Part shown: positions 1-9,354 of the stretch, piece after piece
Layout of the letters: each line of letters begins with the position of its first letter
Position numbering within the stretch: position 1 is the first letter of the stretch
Source: Lelliottia sp. WAP21
Lineage (GTDB): Bacteria > Pseudomonadota > Gammaproteobacteria > Enterobacterales > Enterobacteriaceae
Reading direction: 5' to 3'
Assembly (NCBI RefSeq): GCF_020532665.2
Contig: NZ_JAIWPG020000008.1
Coordinates: 1 to 64,000 of the forward strand
Length of the DNA: 64,000 nucleotides
Program-made: the position numbers and the translations under genes
Notes under the pieces: model-generated
Databases searched by the model: none
What the model was told of the DNA's origin: nothing
What the model saw: the letters and a program-made list of their open reading frames with translations, nothing else

Positions 1-88
1 TTTATCCCTTCCTCGTTTCTACAAACTAATCACCTATCCCTGCGTATATACGGTAAACTATCGGCGATTTTGCATCAGGATAGCGTCC

Positions 89-1117
89 ATGAACCACTCC
101 CTAAAACCCTGGAATACCTTTGGCATACAACGTAATGCCAGTCACATTGTACGTGCCGACACTGCTCAGCAGTTGCTCGATGCGTGGACATCCGCAACAG
201 CCAGCCAGCAGCCTGTTTTGATTCTGGGTGAAGGAAGTAACGTCCTGTTTCTCGAGGATTTTGCCGGAACGGTAATTGTTAACCGTATCATGGGGATTGA
301 TATCCATGAAACGGATGAAAGCTGGCATCTGCATGTGGGCGCAGGTGAAAACTGGCACCATCTGGTGCAGTTCACGCTCGAAAAAGGGATGGCTGGCCTT
401 GAAAACCTGGCGCTTATTCCCGGCTGTGCAGGATCCTCTCCTATTCAAAATATCGGGGCTTACGGCATTGAGCTGAAGCATGTTTGTGAATATGTCGATT
501 GCATCGAACTTGAAACCGGTAAAGCCTGTCGCCTGACGGCAGAAGAGTGCCGGTTTGGCTATCGTGACAGCATCTTCAAACATGAGTATCAGGATCGTTT
601 TGCTATTGTCGCGGTTGGTTTGCGCCTGGCGAAACGCTGGCAGCCCATTTTAACCTATGGTGATTTAACCCGCCTCGATCCAAAAACCGTCACGCCAAAA
701 CAGGTATTTGATGCAGTCTGTCATATGCGTATGACTAAACTTCCTGATCCTAAAGTGAACGGAAATGCCGGTAGTTTCTTTAAAAACCCGGTGATCACCC
801 GCGAAACGGCAGAAATTCTGCTGGCTGCATGGCCTAACGCGCCGCATTATCCGCAGGAAAATGGATCGGTAAAACTGGCTGCGGGATGGCTTATCGATCA
901 GTGTCAACTGAAGGGCACAGTCAAGGGCGGCGCAGCCGTTCATCGCCAGCAGGCGCTGGTCTTAATCAATGAAAATGCAGCGACCAGCGACGATGTTGTA
1001 CAGCTTGCACATCATGTGCGTCAGTGCGTTGGCGAGAAATTTAACGTCTGGCTGGAGCCAGAAGTCCGCTTTATCGGGCGTACCGGTGAAGTCAGTGCCG
1101 TGGAGACTATCGCGTGA
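89..1117 (+). CDS. murB: UDP-N-acetylenolpyruvoylglucosamine reductase (MurB)
   Basis: Cytoplasmic FAD enzyme that reduces UDP-GlcNAc-enolpyruvate to UDP-MurNAc with NADPH, the second committed step of peptidoglycan precursor synthesis. The 342-residue product has the usual type I MurB length. The FAD-binding segment [10 protein letters not shown] is at about 45-54, the [15 protein letters not shown] loop at 112-126, the substrate-binding Arg159 in FGYRDS, the proton donor Ser229 in NAGSFFKNP, and Glu325 in LEPEVRF; all match the E. coli catalytic positions. The stop overlaps the GTG start of birA (GTGA), so the two are translationally coupled. Identification is secure. The 88 bases upstream hold no other gene. 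Confidence 0.97.
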   Translation: MNHSLKPWNTFGIQRNASHIVRADTAQQLLDAWTSATASQQPVLILGEGSNVLFLEDFAGTVIVNRIMGIDIHETDESWHLHVGAGENWHHLVQFTLEKGMAGLENLALIPGCAGSSPIQNIGAYGIELKHVCEYVDCIELETGKACRLTAEECRFGYRDSIFKHEYQDRFAIVAVGLRLAKRWQPILTYGDLTRLDPKTVTPKQVFDAVCHMRMTKLPDPKVNGNAGSFFKNPVITRETAEILLAAWPNAPHYPQENGSVKLAAGWLIDQCQLKGTVKGGAAVHRQQALVLINENAATSDDVVQLAHHVRQCVGEKFNVWLEPEVRFIGRTGEVSAVETIA

Positions 1118-2076
1118 AAGATAACACCGTTCCATTAACGCTTATCGGCATTTTGTCTGACGGTGAATTTCACTCGGGCGAGCAGTTGGGTGAACGTCTT
1201 GGCATGAGCAGGGCGGCCATCAACAAGCATATTCAAACGCTGCGTGACTGGGGTGTCGATGTTTTCACCGTGCCTGGAAAGGGTTACAGTCTGCCTGAGC
1301 CGATCAAGCTGCTGGATGAAAACGCGATCCGCAGCCAGTTGAGCGAGGGGAAGGTCACCGTTCTGCCGGTGATCGATTCAACCAACCAGTATTTGCTCGA
1401 TCGCATACCAGAGCTGCAGTCTGGTGATAGCTGCGTGGCGGAATATCAACAGGCGGGTCGTGGCCGTCGTGGTCGAAAATGGTTCTCGCCATTTGGTGCA
1501 AATCTTTATCTGTCTATGTTCTGGCGTCTTGAGCAGGGACCGGCAGCCGCCATGGGCCTGAGCCTGGTTATCGGCATCGTGATGGCTGAAGTGCTCCAGT
1601 CGTTAGGTGCAGACAACGTCAGGGTGAAATGGCCAAACGATCTCTACCTTCAGGATCGAAAACTTGCAGGCATTCTGGTAGAACTGACCGGAAAAACCGG
1701 TGACGCCGCGCAAATCGTCATTGGTGCCGGTATCAATATGGTGATGCGTAACGTCCAGGCCGATGTCGTCAATCAGGCATGGATTAATCTCCAGGAAGCC
1801 GGGATAACCATCGATCGTAACGACCTGGCTGTTCGCCTTATTAAAGCGCTTCGTGCGTCATTGCGGCAGTTTGAGCAAGAAGGACTTTCACCCTTCCTGT
1901 CTCGTTGGGAAAAACTGGATAACTTTATTCATCGTCCGGTTAAACTGATTATCGGTGATAAAGAAATTTATGGCACTTCCCGAGGTATTGATGCTCAGGG
2001 GGCATTGTTGCTGGAGCAAGATGGCATCGTTAAGCCCTGGGTCGGCGGGGAAATTTCACTGCGAAGTGCGGAATAA
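1114..2076 (+). CDS. birA: Biotin-protein ligase and biotin operon repressor (BirA)
   Basis: Makes biotinyl-5'-AMP and transfers biotin to the acceptor lysine of the acetyl-CoA carboxylase carrier protein. When acceptor is scarce, the holo form dimerises and represses the biotin operon. The 320 residues show an N-terminal winged helix-turn-helix (about 5-60, with [10 protein letters not shown] as recognition helix), the biotinyl-AMP loop [12 protein letters not shown] near 115-126, and KWPNDLYL plus KLAGILVE in the catalytic domain. The C-terminal SH3-like domain follows. The GTG start overlaps the murB stop codon. In E. coli birA is followed by coaA and tRNA genes; here a terminator and then bcsG follow, which is unusual. 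Confidence 0.97.
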   Translation: MKDNTVPLTLIGILSDGEFHSGEQLGERLGMSRAAINKHIQTLRDWGVDVFTVPGKGYSLPEPIKLLDENAIRSQLSEGKVTVLPVIDSTNQYLLDRIPELQSGDSCVAEYQQAGRGRRGRKWFSPFGANLYLSMFWRLEQGPAAAMGLSLVIGIVMAEVLQSLGADNVRVKWPNDLYLQDRKLAGILVELTGKTGDAAQIVIGAGINMVMRNVQADVVNQAWINLQEAGITIDRNDLAVRLIKALRASLRQFEQEGLSPFLSRWEKLDNFIHRPVKLIIGDKEIYGTSRGIDAQGALLLEQDGIVKPWVGGEISLRSAE

Positions 2077-2102
2077 AAAAAGGAGCCAGTGGCTCCTTTT
2101 TT
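2076..2102 (+). terminator. Rho-independent terminator of murB-birA
   Basis: Six A residues, GGAGCC, a three-base loop AGT, GGCTCC and six T residues. The stem is symmetric, so it could also stop leftward transcription, but bcsG ends 80 bases further on and its own messages would reach it only by read-through. Confidence 0.9.
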
Positions 2103-2182
2103 CGTTTTAGGTCTGACTCAATAAGAGGTTGGAAAGAGGTTAAACGTTTTACACTCAACCTCTAACCCGCAGTGACAAACCC

Positions 2183-3853
2183 TTACTGTGGATAAGGCAC
2201 CCAGTCGCCACCATTCAACCGGACGTAGGGTTTATTCTGGTACTGAATCACCACCGCGTTCGCGTTCTCCGAGACCTCAGCCGTTTGCGGCAGGCCGCTG
2301 GTGAGCTGATTCCAGTTCACGCTATCTTCAACAAACAGCTTACCGTCCACTGCGCGGGCAACCAGCTCGGATATCGCCAGATAGCTGCTCGGCTGCGCGA
2401 TCTCAATCGGTGCGCCCTGGTGTGGAGCCTTCAGTCCAAAGAACTTAATCCCGGCGGGGACATTGGTAATCGATGGGCTAGGGATATCACGCAGACCAGA
2501 AACCTGCATTCTGTCCCCTTTCAGTGCGCCACCATGTTCCGGCACGACGACCAGCATCACTTTACGACCTGATTTTTCCAGCTCGGTAAAGAAGGCATCC
2601 AGTTCATCAAACAGCTTCTGGGCACGCACTTTGTAATCTGCGGTTTTGCTCACACCCGGGAAGTGGTTACCGTCATGCAACGGTAAGGTGTTATAGAACG
2701 TCGCGCTGCGCGTATCGCCCTCTTTGCTGACCGTCTGGAGCCATCGCTGTAGCACTGCCGTGTCGTCATAGACAGGGGAGTTATCAAAGCCTAACAGCGG
2801 AACAGGCAGACCCGTCTGATCCATCAGCGGTGCATGCATTCCACCGTTTTCACGCACTTCTTTCAGGAAGCCGCCAAAAATACCGTTATGGCCTAACATC
2901 AGGTGCTGTTTGAAGCCCAGTTTTTCCAGATTATCAAACAGATAACACTGGTTTCCCGCAGGCTGATAAAGGTTTTTATGCGACGGCTGCCCGCAGCTGG
3001 CGCGCAGCAAACGAATGGCCGCCGGGCCGCTGTAGGAGGTCGCCGAATTAAAATCTTTGAACACAATATCAAAGTGAGACCACAGCGGGTGCGACATTAA
3101 ACCGGCGGCCTCAACGTCGGCCCACGACAGCGAGCAGATGTTAATTACCAGCAGTTCAAAGGGTTGCGCATCGGCCGGTAACGCATCGGGGAATTTCGTC
3201 TGGCGTTTCTCTTCAGCGCTATAGAAACTGGCAAGCCAGTTACTCAGATTAGCGGTGGTTGGCGGTGCGGTTTGTGCCGGAATATCGCCAACGACTGCGG
3301 TGTCACCCGCTTTTGCCACGGTTGGCGCCGCACTTGCCCCACTGGTTGTTACCGTTGCGGTGGGCTGATCTGCAGGCCAAAGAGAGAGAGAAGGCCCTGC
3401 AATGGTCAGCACGTTCAACCAGACCAGAATCGCGACCACAAATACCGTCACGCGAATCCACTGCGACAGAAAAAGCCACGCCACAAGCAGGACGAAGATC
3501 GCACCGATCATCTGCCAGTTGATAAAGCGTTCAATCAAATCCTGAATATAGGCTGCGCTAAAGCCGGCCACTTGTGACCCCTGGCTCATAATGCTTTCCG
3601 GACCCGGAAGCCAGGTATCATGCCAGAAGAGGGCAAAACCAAACGGAATAGCGATCCAGTGGCGTATACGGTGCAGCTTAAGGTTCGGGATTGGCATCAA
3701 CAGAAATGCCATAAATACCAGGTTTAGCAACGGGTGGAAGTTCAGATAACCTGCCCAGAGCAGGCCAAATTTCACCAGGAAATAGAAGTTCCAGCCAGAA
3801 AGGCCGCGCCAGTATTGCCAGAGAGGCGAAGCAGCATGAGGAGAATTAGTCAT
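2183..3853 (-). CDS. bcsG: Cellulose phosphoethanolamine transferase BcsG
   Basis: Inner-membrane enzyme that transfers phosphoethanolamine from phosphatidylethanolamine to cellulose as it is secreted, giving pEtN-cellulose. The 556 residues begin with hydrophobic segments (about 22-150), then an Ala/Thr/Pro-rich linker (165-200) and a periplasmic alkaline-phosphatase-fold domain. The nucleophile is Ser275 in ATSYSGPA, and the probable zinc ligands are Cys240 (INIC) and Glu439-His440 (VPEHGG), each three residues before the published E. coli positions. The start overlaps the bcsF stop region by 8 bases. Last gene of bcsEFG. Confidence 0.95.
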   Translation of the reverse strand: MTNSPHAASPLWQYWRGLSGWNFYFLVKFGLLWAGYLNFHPLLNLVFMAFLLMPIPNLKLHRIRHWIAIPFGFALFWHDTWLPGPESIMSQGSQVAGFSAAYIQDLIERFINWQMIGAIFVLLVAWLFLSQWIRVTVFVVAILVWLNVLTIAGPSLSLWPADQPTATVTTSGASAAPTVAKAGDTAVVGDIPAQTAPPTTANLSNWLASFYSAEEKRQTKFPDALPADAQPFELLVINICSLSWADVEAAGLMSHPLWSHFDIVFKDFNSATSYSGPAAIRLLRASCGQPSHKNLYQPAGNQCYLFDNLEKLGFKQHLMLGHNGIFGGFLKEVRENGGMHAPLMDQTGLPVPLLGFDNSPVYDDTAVLQRWLQTVSKEGDTRSATFYNTLPLHDGNHFPGVSKTADYKVRAQKLFDELDAFFTELEKSGRKVMLVVVPEHGGALKGDRMQVSGLRDIPSPSITNVPAGIKFFGLKAPHQGAPIEIAQPSSYLAISELVARAVDGKLFVEDSVNWNQLTSGLPQTAEVSENANAVVIQYQNKPYVRLNGGDWVPYPQ

Positions 3854-4040
3854 TTTTTCGGGTTGCCTTGACGTGTTTGGCCCTTTTCAGTATTCCGGCT
3901 GATTTTACGTAGCGCGGCCTGGCAAAAAGCAATCTGGTGGTATCTCGGATACGGCGTAAAGAGTGGCGAGCATAATAGCCAAGTGGGAAGAAAATGAGGG
4001 CACATACGATAACCAACTGAATGATATCGTTGATATTCAT
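3846..4040 (-). CDS. bcsF: Small membrane protein BcsF
   Basis: A 64-residue single-span protein: a short N terminus, a hydrophobic helix at about 5-24 ([19 protein letters not shown]) and a strongly basic tail. In E. coli BcsF recruits BcsE to the membrane near the synthase and works with BcsG. Length and pattern match the family. It overlaps bcsE by four bases (ATGA) and bcsG by eight, so translation of the three genes is probably coupled. Confidence 0.93.
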   Translation of the reverse strand: MNINDIIQLVIVCALIFFPLGYYARHSLRRIRDTTRLLFARPRYVKSAGILKRAKHVKATRKND

Positions 4041-5599
4041 GACGGAGCCCTCTCTTCTGTTTCATGCAGCAGGCGAAGCGGTTCAGGCACCCGGCGCCAG
4101 ACATGACCGTCGTGCGTGGCGTTGATTACAGGCTTTGCGTTATTCGCCAATGGCAGAGGGGTTCCCCACTCCTGTGGATCGAGCATTCGCATCTGGACCA
4201 GCTCAGCGCTAATCAATTTATCTTCAAACCAAATCATTCGGTTGGAAAAAATATCCCCTGTCGGCAGCGGGAAGATATGGTTTAACGCCGTATCGAGATC
4301 GTTTATGCGACAGAAAGACAGGAACAGCACCAGTCGGTTATCCCCGATAGTCATAATATCCCCGGTACGGTTCGGGCGGCAGAGCGTCAGCGCCTGCTCG
4401 ACACGAATACCCGGCACCGGACGCAGCGCAACCATGACGCCTTTGCCATCTTCTGGCAGGAGGGTATTGCTCATCATATTGCTGACGGCATCGCAGAACG
4501 TGTCCCATTTCTGAAAACCACGCAGCTTCATCGGCTGTGTCATGGAGAGCAGTGTGGAAATATCTTCGGGAACGTGGCGGTTAAACTGCTGGCCCTGAAG
4601 GCTTTCTATTAACGTCAGGCAGCGGGAAAGCGGGGCGTTCCATGGAATCACCATATTGGCACCACACCCCAGAAGCAGACGCTCATCGGTGGCGCGCAGG
4701 CTGGTATTATTTTCGCGCACGACAATTTTCATTACGCTACCGCGCTGACGGCGTAAGGTATGGATGTGGCGCGCTATCGACTCGATTTGATTATTTTGCA
4801 TCAATGAAAAAACGATCGTTGCGGCCTGCGTGGTGCGCGCCTCATTGAAGAGAGACTCATTCGTTTCGAATAACGTCCAGTATTCAGAAAGCGGTGGTGC
4901 GCCTTCTAATACCGCCACGTGGCTCAGAATACGCTTTTCATCATTACGCGGCTGAACAACCATCTCTTCCTGCTGAGCAACATGCCACTCGCCGTGAATC
5001 TGTTTAAGCGAGATTTGCTGCCTGGCGCTCACCCCTTTTTCATTGCACCAGAACGCAATATCTAACACATGACCCTCGGCCTGGTGGCGGAGACTCGCCA
5101 GACCAAAAAGTGAACGGTATTCACTCATCAAAAATGAGAACTGTTTATCATTGTTAGTACCAGGGCTAATCACTAACAGCGTACATTTTTGAACCCGCGC
5201 CCATTTATTGACTTTTTCCAGCCAGCCACGAAGATTCTCAACGGATATATTTTGCCAGGCGTTATTTGCGCATTTCAGCACCACTAAATAATGCTCAGGA
5301 TCGATGCTGCACTGTATATCGCGGGGCAAAAAGTATAGACCACTTTTTTCGTTTGGCATGGAAAAAAGACGCACTTTATCTGGCCCGGAGGTTTCAGAAA
5401 GTGTGATGATTTTTTTAGGGTCTTCCCCCATACTGACTACAGCGACATGCGCATCCTTTGCTTGCTCTGCAATCGTTTGATTAACCAGACTTATTGCGTC
5501 TTCATTGCGATCTGTATTGATCCACCAGACACCTCCGGCGGGCATGTGACGCAATTCATCCCATAATGACTGAATGCCAATTGAAAATATGGGGTTCAC
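4037..5599 (-). CDS. bcsE: c-di-GMP-binding cellulose regulator BcsE
   Basis: Cytosolic regulator of 520 residues that binds c-di-GMP and helps assemble the Bcs complex with BcsR, BcsQ and BcsF for maximal cellulose synthesis. The C-terminal GGDEF-like (GIL) domain carries its RxxD ligand motif as RTGD at 411-414, intact. The central part resembles a degenerate receiver or GGDEF-like module; the N-terminal third is a degenerate NTPase-like domain in the family. First gene of the leftward bcsEFG unit, divergent from bcsR across 177 bases. No frameshift seen. Confidence 0.94.
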   Translation of the reverse strand: MNPIFSIGIQSLWDELRHMPAGGVWWINTDRNEDAISLVNQTIAEQAKDAHVAVVSMGEDPKKIITLSETSGPDKVRLFSMPNEKSGLYFLPRDIQCSIDPEHYLVVLKCANNAWQNISVENLRGWLEKVNKWARVQKCTLLVISPGTNNDKQFSFLMSEYRSLFGLASLRHQAEGHVLDIAFWCNEKGVSARQQISLKQIHGEWHVAQQEEMVVQPRNDEKRILSHVAVLEGAPPLSEYWTLFETNESLFNEARTTQAATIVFSLMQNNQIESIARHIHTLRRQRGSVMKIVVRENNTSLRATDERLLLGCGANMVIPWNAPLSRCLTLIESLQGQQFNRHVPEDISTLLSMTQPMKLRGFQKWDTFCDAVSNMMSNTLLPEDGKGVMVALRPVPGIRVEQALTLCRPNRTGDIMTIGDNRLVLFLSFCRINDLDTALNHIFPLPTGDIFSNRMIWFEDKLISAELVQMRMLDPQEWGTPLPLANNAKPVINATHDGHVWRRVPEPLRLLHETEERAPS

Positions 5600-5669
5600 G
5601 GTGTCCCTCTTTGTGTCTAATTCACCTGTCTCTCAGTTTACTAGCGAAAGCACAGAAATAAACCTAACA

Positions 5670-5698
5670 TTGAAATTAAAGCGCATCAGATTTAGCAT
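5670..5698 (+). promoter_or_regulatory. Candidate sigma-70-type promoter for bcsRQABZC
   Basis: TTGAAA, a 17-base spacer and TAGCAT lie 79 bases upstream of the bcsR start, in the divergent bcsE/bcsR region (5600-5776). The -35 matches 5 of 6 consensus bases and the -10 matches 4 of 6. This is inference from sequence only; the leftward bcsE promoter must lie in the same 177 bases but was not assigned. Confidence 0.4.
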
Positions 5699-5776
5699 AT
5701 GAATGAAATTTTTCTGGGCAGGATGCCTTGCTACATCTATTCGTTCGTTGGGTTTTAATAAAGGAATGAAACTAAA

Positions 5777-5965
5777 ATGCATAATAACGAACCCGGTACG
5801 CCCGTTGATTCCAGTCTGGGGTACACATTCCAAAACGATTTCGTGGCCCTGAGCCAGGCATTTTCTCTGCCTGAAATAGATTACACCGATATTTCCCAGC
5901 GGGAACAGTTGGCTGCGGCTATTAAACGCTGGCCATTACTGGCTGAATTTGCCCGTCAACAATAA
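5777..5965 (+). CDS. bcsR: Cellulose biosynthesis protein BcsR
   Basis: A 62-residue acidic cytosolic protein of the YhjR family. In E. coli it pairs with BcsQ, stabilises it and is required for assembly of the BcsA-BcsB-BcsE machine. The C-terminal half (FVALSQAFSLPEIDYTDIS and following helix) is the recognisable conserved part. Shine-Dalgarno AAGGAA lies just upstream. First gene of the rightward operon; bcsQ starts 11 bases after its stop. Confidence 0.93.
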   Translation: MHNNEPGTPVDSSLGYTFQNDFVALSQAFSLPEIDYTDISQREQLAAAIKRWPLLAEFARQQ

Positions 5966-5976
5966 GGGAGCCATTG

Positions 5977-6729
5977 ATGGCCATACTTGGATTACAGGGC
6001 ATTCGTGGTGGTGTAGGTACGACCTCTGTCACAGCGGCACTGGGTTGGGCATTACAGTGTCTGGGCGAGTCCGTGCTGATTATCGACGCCTGCCCCGATA
6101 ATTTATTGCGCATGTCATTTAATGTGAATTATGACTGTGGCGATGGCTGGGCGCGTGCGCTGCTTGATGGTCAGGACTGGCGCGATTCTGCGCAACGCTA
6201 TACCTCTCAGCTTGATTTACTGCCCTTCGGTCAACTGACGCCGGGCGAATATGAGTCGCTGCATACCCGCTATGGCACGCTGGGGTATTTTGCCGACGCA
6301 CTCCAGCTCTTGCAGGAAAAAAGCCATTACCAGTGGATATTACTCGACCTGCCGGCCGGGTTCACCCCGCTGACGCGCCAGTTTATCGAAAAGTGTGACC
6401 ACACGATCACCGTCATTAATCCTGATGCAAACAGCCATATTCGTTTGCATCAGCAGGCGCTTCCTGTCGGCACGCATGTTTTAATTAATGACCTGCGCAT
6501 TGGCAGTCAGATTCAGGACGATCTTTATCAGGTCTGGCTGCAAAGCCAGCGTCGGTTGTTGCCGATGGTGATCCATCGCGATGAAGCTATTGCCGAGTGC
6601 CTGGCGTCGAAACAGCCGTTGGGTGAATACCGCAGTGACTCACTGGCTGCGGAAGAGATCCTGACGCTGGCAAACTGGTGCCTGCTTCATTACACCGGGC
6701 GGCCTGAGCCGACCGGGAGCATTGCATGA
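5977..6729 (+). CDS. bcsQ: Cellulose biosynthesis ATPase BcsQ (intact)
   Basis: ParA/MinD-type ATPase of 250 residues that helps assemble and localise the cellulose synthase at the cell pole with BcsR. The deviant Walker A motif GGVGTTS is at about 11-17 and LIIDACPDN forms the Walker A' region. I chose the ATG at 5977 rather than the preceding TTG at 5974, because AAGGGAG (5964-5970) then sits six bases from the start. Codon 6 is TTA (Leu), so the stop codon that inactivates bcsQ in E. coli K-12 is absent. It overlaps bcsA by ATGA. Confidence 0.95.
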   Translation: MAILGLQGIRGGVGTTSVTAALGWALQCLGESVLIIDACPDNLLRMSFNVNYDCGDGWARALLDGQDWRDSAQRYTSQLDLLPFGQLTPGEYESLHTRYGTLGYFADALQLLQEKSHYQWILLDLPAGFTPLTRQFIEKCDHTITVINPDANSHIRLHQQALPVGTHVLINDLRIGSQIQDDLYQVWLQSQRRLLPMVIHRDEAIAECLASKQPLGEYRSDSLAAEEILTLANWCLLHYTGRPEPTGSIA

Positions 6730-9344
6730 GTCGCCTGGCATCCTGGTTCCTGATCCCACCGGTCAGTGCCCGTTTGGGCGAGCGCTACCGAAACTATCGC
6801 CGCCACGGTGCGTCTGCTTTCAGCGCCGCGCTGGGCTGCTTCTGGATGATTCTGGCCTGGACGTTCATTCCGCTTGAACATCCTCGCTGGCAGCACATTC
6901 GTGAACGCCACCGCCAGCTGTATCCGCATCTTAATCCGGACAGGCCAAGGCCACTCGATCCTGCCCGCTATGCGCTGCAAACATTATGGCTTGTCGTGAC
7001 CTCGGCAAAACCTGCATACACCGAACCGCGCAAGCCGCGGTCTCGTCATTTTACGCAGCTACGCGGACGCTATCATCAGTGGCTGGAAACCCTGCCTGAG
7101 CGCGTCACCCACAGAACCACGCATCTGGAAAACCAGAAAGAGCTGGGGCATCTGCATCCGGGATTACGGCGTTTTATTCTCGGGGTCATCATCGCCTTCT
7201 CCCTGATTCTGGCGCTGGTTTGCATTACTCAGCCGTTCAACCCGCTGGCGCAGTTTATCTTCCTGGTGCTGCTCTGGGGCGTAGCGTTACTGGTGCGCCG
7301 CATTCCGGGGCGTTTCTCCGCGTTGATGCTGATCGTGCTGTCGCTGACGGTCTCCTGCCGCTACATCTGGTGGCGCTACACCTCCACGCTGAACTGGGAC
7401 GATCCGGTAAGCCTGGTGTGTGGCCTGGTTCTGCTGTTTGCGGAAACCTACGCCTGGATTGTGCTGATTCTGGGCTATTTCCAGGTGGTCTGGCCGCTGA
7501 ATCGCCAGCCAGTGCCGCTGCCAAAAGATACGGAGCAGTGGCCGACGGTTGATATTTTTGTCCCGACCTATAACGAAGATTTAAACGTGGTGAAAAACAC
7601 CATTTACGCCTCTCTCGGTATCGACTGGCCGAAAGACAAGCTCAAAATCTGGCTGCTCGATGACGGTGGTCGCGAAGAGTTCCGTCAGTTTGCCCAGAGC
7701 GTGGGGGTGGAATATATCGCCCGTACCACTCACGAACATGCGAAAGCAGGGAACATCAACAATGCCCTGAAATACGCCACCGGCGAGTTCGTCTCTATTT
7801 TCGACTGTGACCACGTCCCTACGCGCTCGTTCCTGCAAATGACCATGGGCTGGTTCCTTAAAGAGAAGGAGCTGGCGATGATGCAGACGCCGCACCACTT
7901 CTTCTCCCCCGACCCGTTTGAACGTAACCTTGGGCGTTTCCGTAAAACGCCAAACGAAGGCACGCTGTTCTACGGTCTGGTGCAGGACGGTAACGACATG
8001 TGGGATGCCACCTTCTTCTGTGGATCCTGCGCGGTCATTCGCCGTAAACCGCTGGATGAAATTGGTGGTATCGCGGTTGAAACGGTCACAGAAGATGCGC
8101 ACACCTCACTGCGTTTACACCGTCGGGGTTACACGTCAGCCTACATGCGTATTCCTCAGGCGGCGGGGCTGGCGACAGAGTCGTTGTCAGCCCATATCGG
8201 GCAACGTATTCGCTGGGCGCGCGGGATGGTGCAAATTTTCCGTCTCGATAATCCCTTAACCGGTAAAGGTCTCAAGCTGGCGCAGCGCCTCTGCTACGTC
8301 AACGCCATGTTCCACTTCTTGTCCGGTATTCCGCGGCTGATCTTCCTGACCGCGCCACTGGCCTTCCTGTTGCTGCATGCGTACATCATCTATGCCCCCG
8401 CCCTGATGATCGCCTTGTTTGTTCTGCCGCACATGATCCACGCCAGCCTGACCAACTCCAAGATTCAGGGCAAATATCGCCACTCTTTCTGGAGCGAGAT
8501 TTACGAAACGGTGCTGGCCTGGTATATCGCACCACCCACCATGGTCGCGCTGATTAACCCACATAAGGGCAAATTCAACGTCACCGCAAAAGGCGGGCTG
8601 GTCGAAGAGGAATACGTCGACTGGGTGATCTCGCGCCCTTACATCTTCCTGGTGCTGTTAAACCTCTTCGGCGTAATGGTGGGGATCTGGCGTTACTTCT
8701 ACGGCCCGGAAAACGAAATACTGACCGTGTTTGTCAGCCTTGCATGGGTGTTCTACAACCTGATTATCCTGGGTGGCGCTGTAGCGGTGTCCGTGGAAAG
8801 TAAACAGGTCCGTCGGGCGCACAGGGTGGAGATCTCCATGCCTGCGGCCATTGCCCGCGAAGATGGACACCTCTTCTCCTGTATCGTACAGGACTTCTCT
8901 GACGGTGGCTTGGGCATCAAGATCAACGGTCAGGCGAAAGTGCTGGAAGGTCAAAAGGTAAACTTGCTGCTCAAACGCGGTCAGCAAGAGTATGTCTTCC
9001 CGACGCAGGTGGTACGTGTGTCAGGTGATGAGGTTGGGCTGCAGTTGATGCCGCTTACCAAAAAGCAACATATCGATTTTGTGCAGTGTACGTTTGCTCG
9101 CGCGGATACATGGGCGCTCTGGCAGGATAGCTTCCCGGAAGATAAGCCTCTGGAAAGCCTGATGGATATTCTGAAACTAGGATTCCGCGGCTATCGCCAC
9201 CTGGCAGAATTTGCTCCGCCGTCAGTGAAAATAATTTTCCGGTCACTTACCTCGCTGGTTTCCTGGGTGGTGTCGTTTATTCCTCGTCGCCCTGAGCGCA
9301 ATGAGGCCAAGCAACAGCCGGACCCGGTTATGGCTCAACAATGA
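6726..9344 (+). CDS. bcsA: Cellulose synthase catalytic subunit BcsA
   Basis: Inner-membrane processive GT2 enzyme that polymerises UDP-glucose into beta-1,4-glucan and threads it through its own channel; activated by c-di-GMP. The length, 872 residues, equals E. coli BcsA. Transmembrane segments lie before and after the catalytic loop. Motifs: DDG at 312-314, DCD at 360-362, TED at 455-457 and QRIRW at 493-497. A C-terminal PilZ domain has its c-di-GMP ligands in RRAHR (696-700) and DFSDGG (723-728). All key residues are present, so allosteric control should be intact. The start overlaps the bcsQ stop. Confidence 0.97.
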   Translation: MSRLASWFLIPPVSARLGERYRNYRRHGASAFSAALGCFWMILAWTFIPLEHPRWQHIRERHRQLYPHLNPDRPRPLDPARYALQTLWLVVTSAKPAYTEPRKPRSRHFTQLRGRYHQWLETLPERVTHRTTHLENQKELGHLHPGLRRFILGVIIAFSLILALVCITQPFNPLAQFIFLVLLWGVALLVRRIPGRFSALMLIVLSLTVSCRYIWWRYTSTLNWDDPVSLVCGLVLLFAETYAWIVLILGYFQVVWPLNRQPVPLPKDTEQWPTVDIFVPTYNEDLNVVKNTIYASLGIDWPKDKLKIWLLDDGGREEFRQFAQSVGVEYIARTTHEHAKAGNINNALKYATGEFVSIFDCDHVPTRSFLQMTMGWFLKEKELAMMQTPHHFFSPDPFERNLGRFRKTPNEGTLFYGLVQDGNDMWDATFFCGSCAVIRRKPLDEIGGIAVETVTEDAHTSLRLHRRGYTSAYMRIPQAAGLATESLSAHIGQRIRWARGMVQIFRLDNPLTGKGLKLAQRLCYVNAMFHFLSGIPRLIFLTAPLAFLLLHAYIIYAPALMIALFVLPHMIHASLTNSKIQGKYRHSFWSEIYETVLAWYIAPPTMVALINPHKGKFNVTAKGGLVEEEYVDWVISRPYIFLVLLNLFGVMVGIWRYFYGPENEILTVFVSLAWVFYNLIILGGAVAVSVESKQVRRAHRVEISMPAAIAREDGHLFSCIVQDFSDGGLGIKINGQAKVLEGQKVNLLLKRGQQEYVFPTQVVRVSGDEVGLQLMPLTKKQHIDFVQCTFARADTWALWQDSFPEDKPLESLMDILKLGFRGYRHLAEFAPPSVKIIFRSLTSLVSWVVSFIPRRPERNEAKQQPDPVMAQQ

Positions 9345-9354
9345 TGATAATGCG

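Noticed and set aside
1..88. 5S rRNA or tRNA remnant upstream of murB
   Set aside because: In E. coli an rRNA operon precedes murB, but these 88 bases show no 5S or tRNA sequence.
2124..2163. AGAGGTTG/CAACCTCT inverted repeat as bcsG terminator
   Set aside because: Only 8 bp with a 24-base loop and no T run on either strand; too weak to call.
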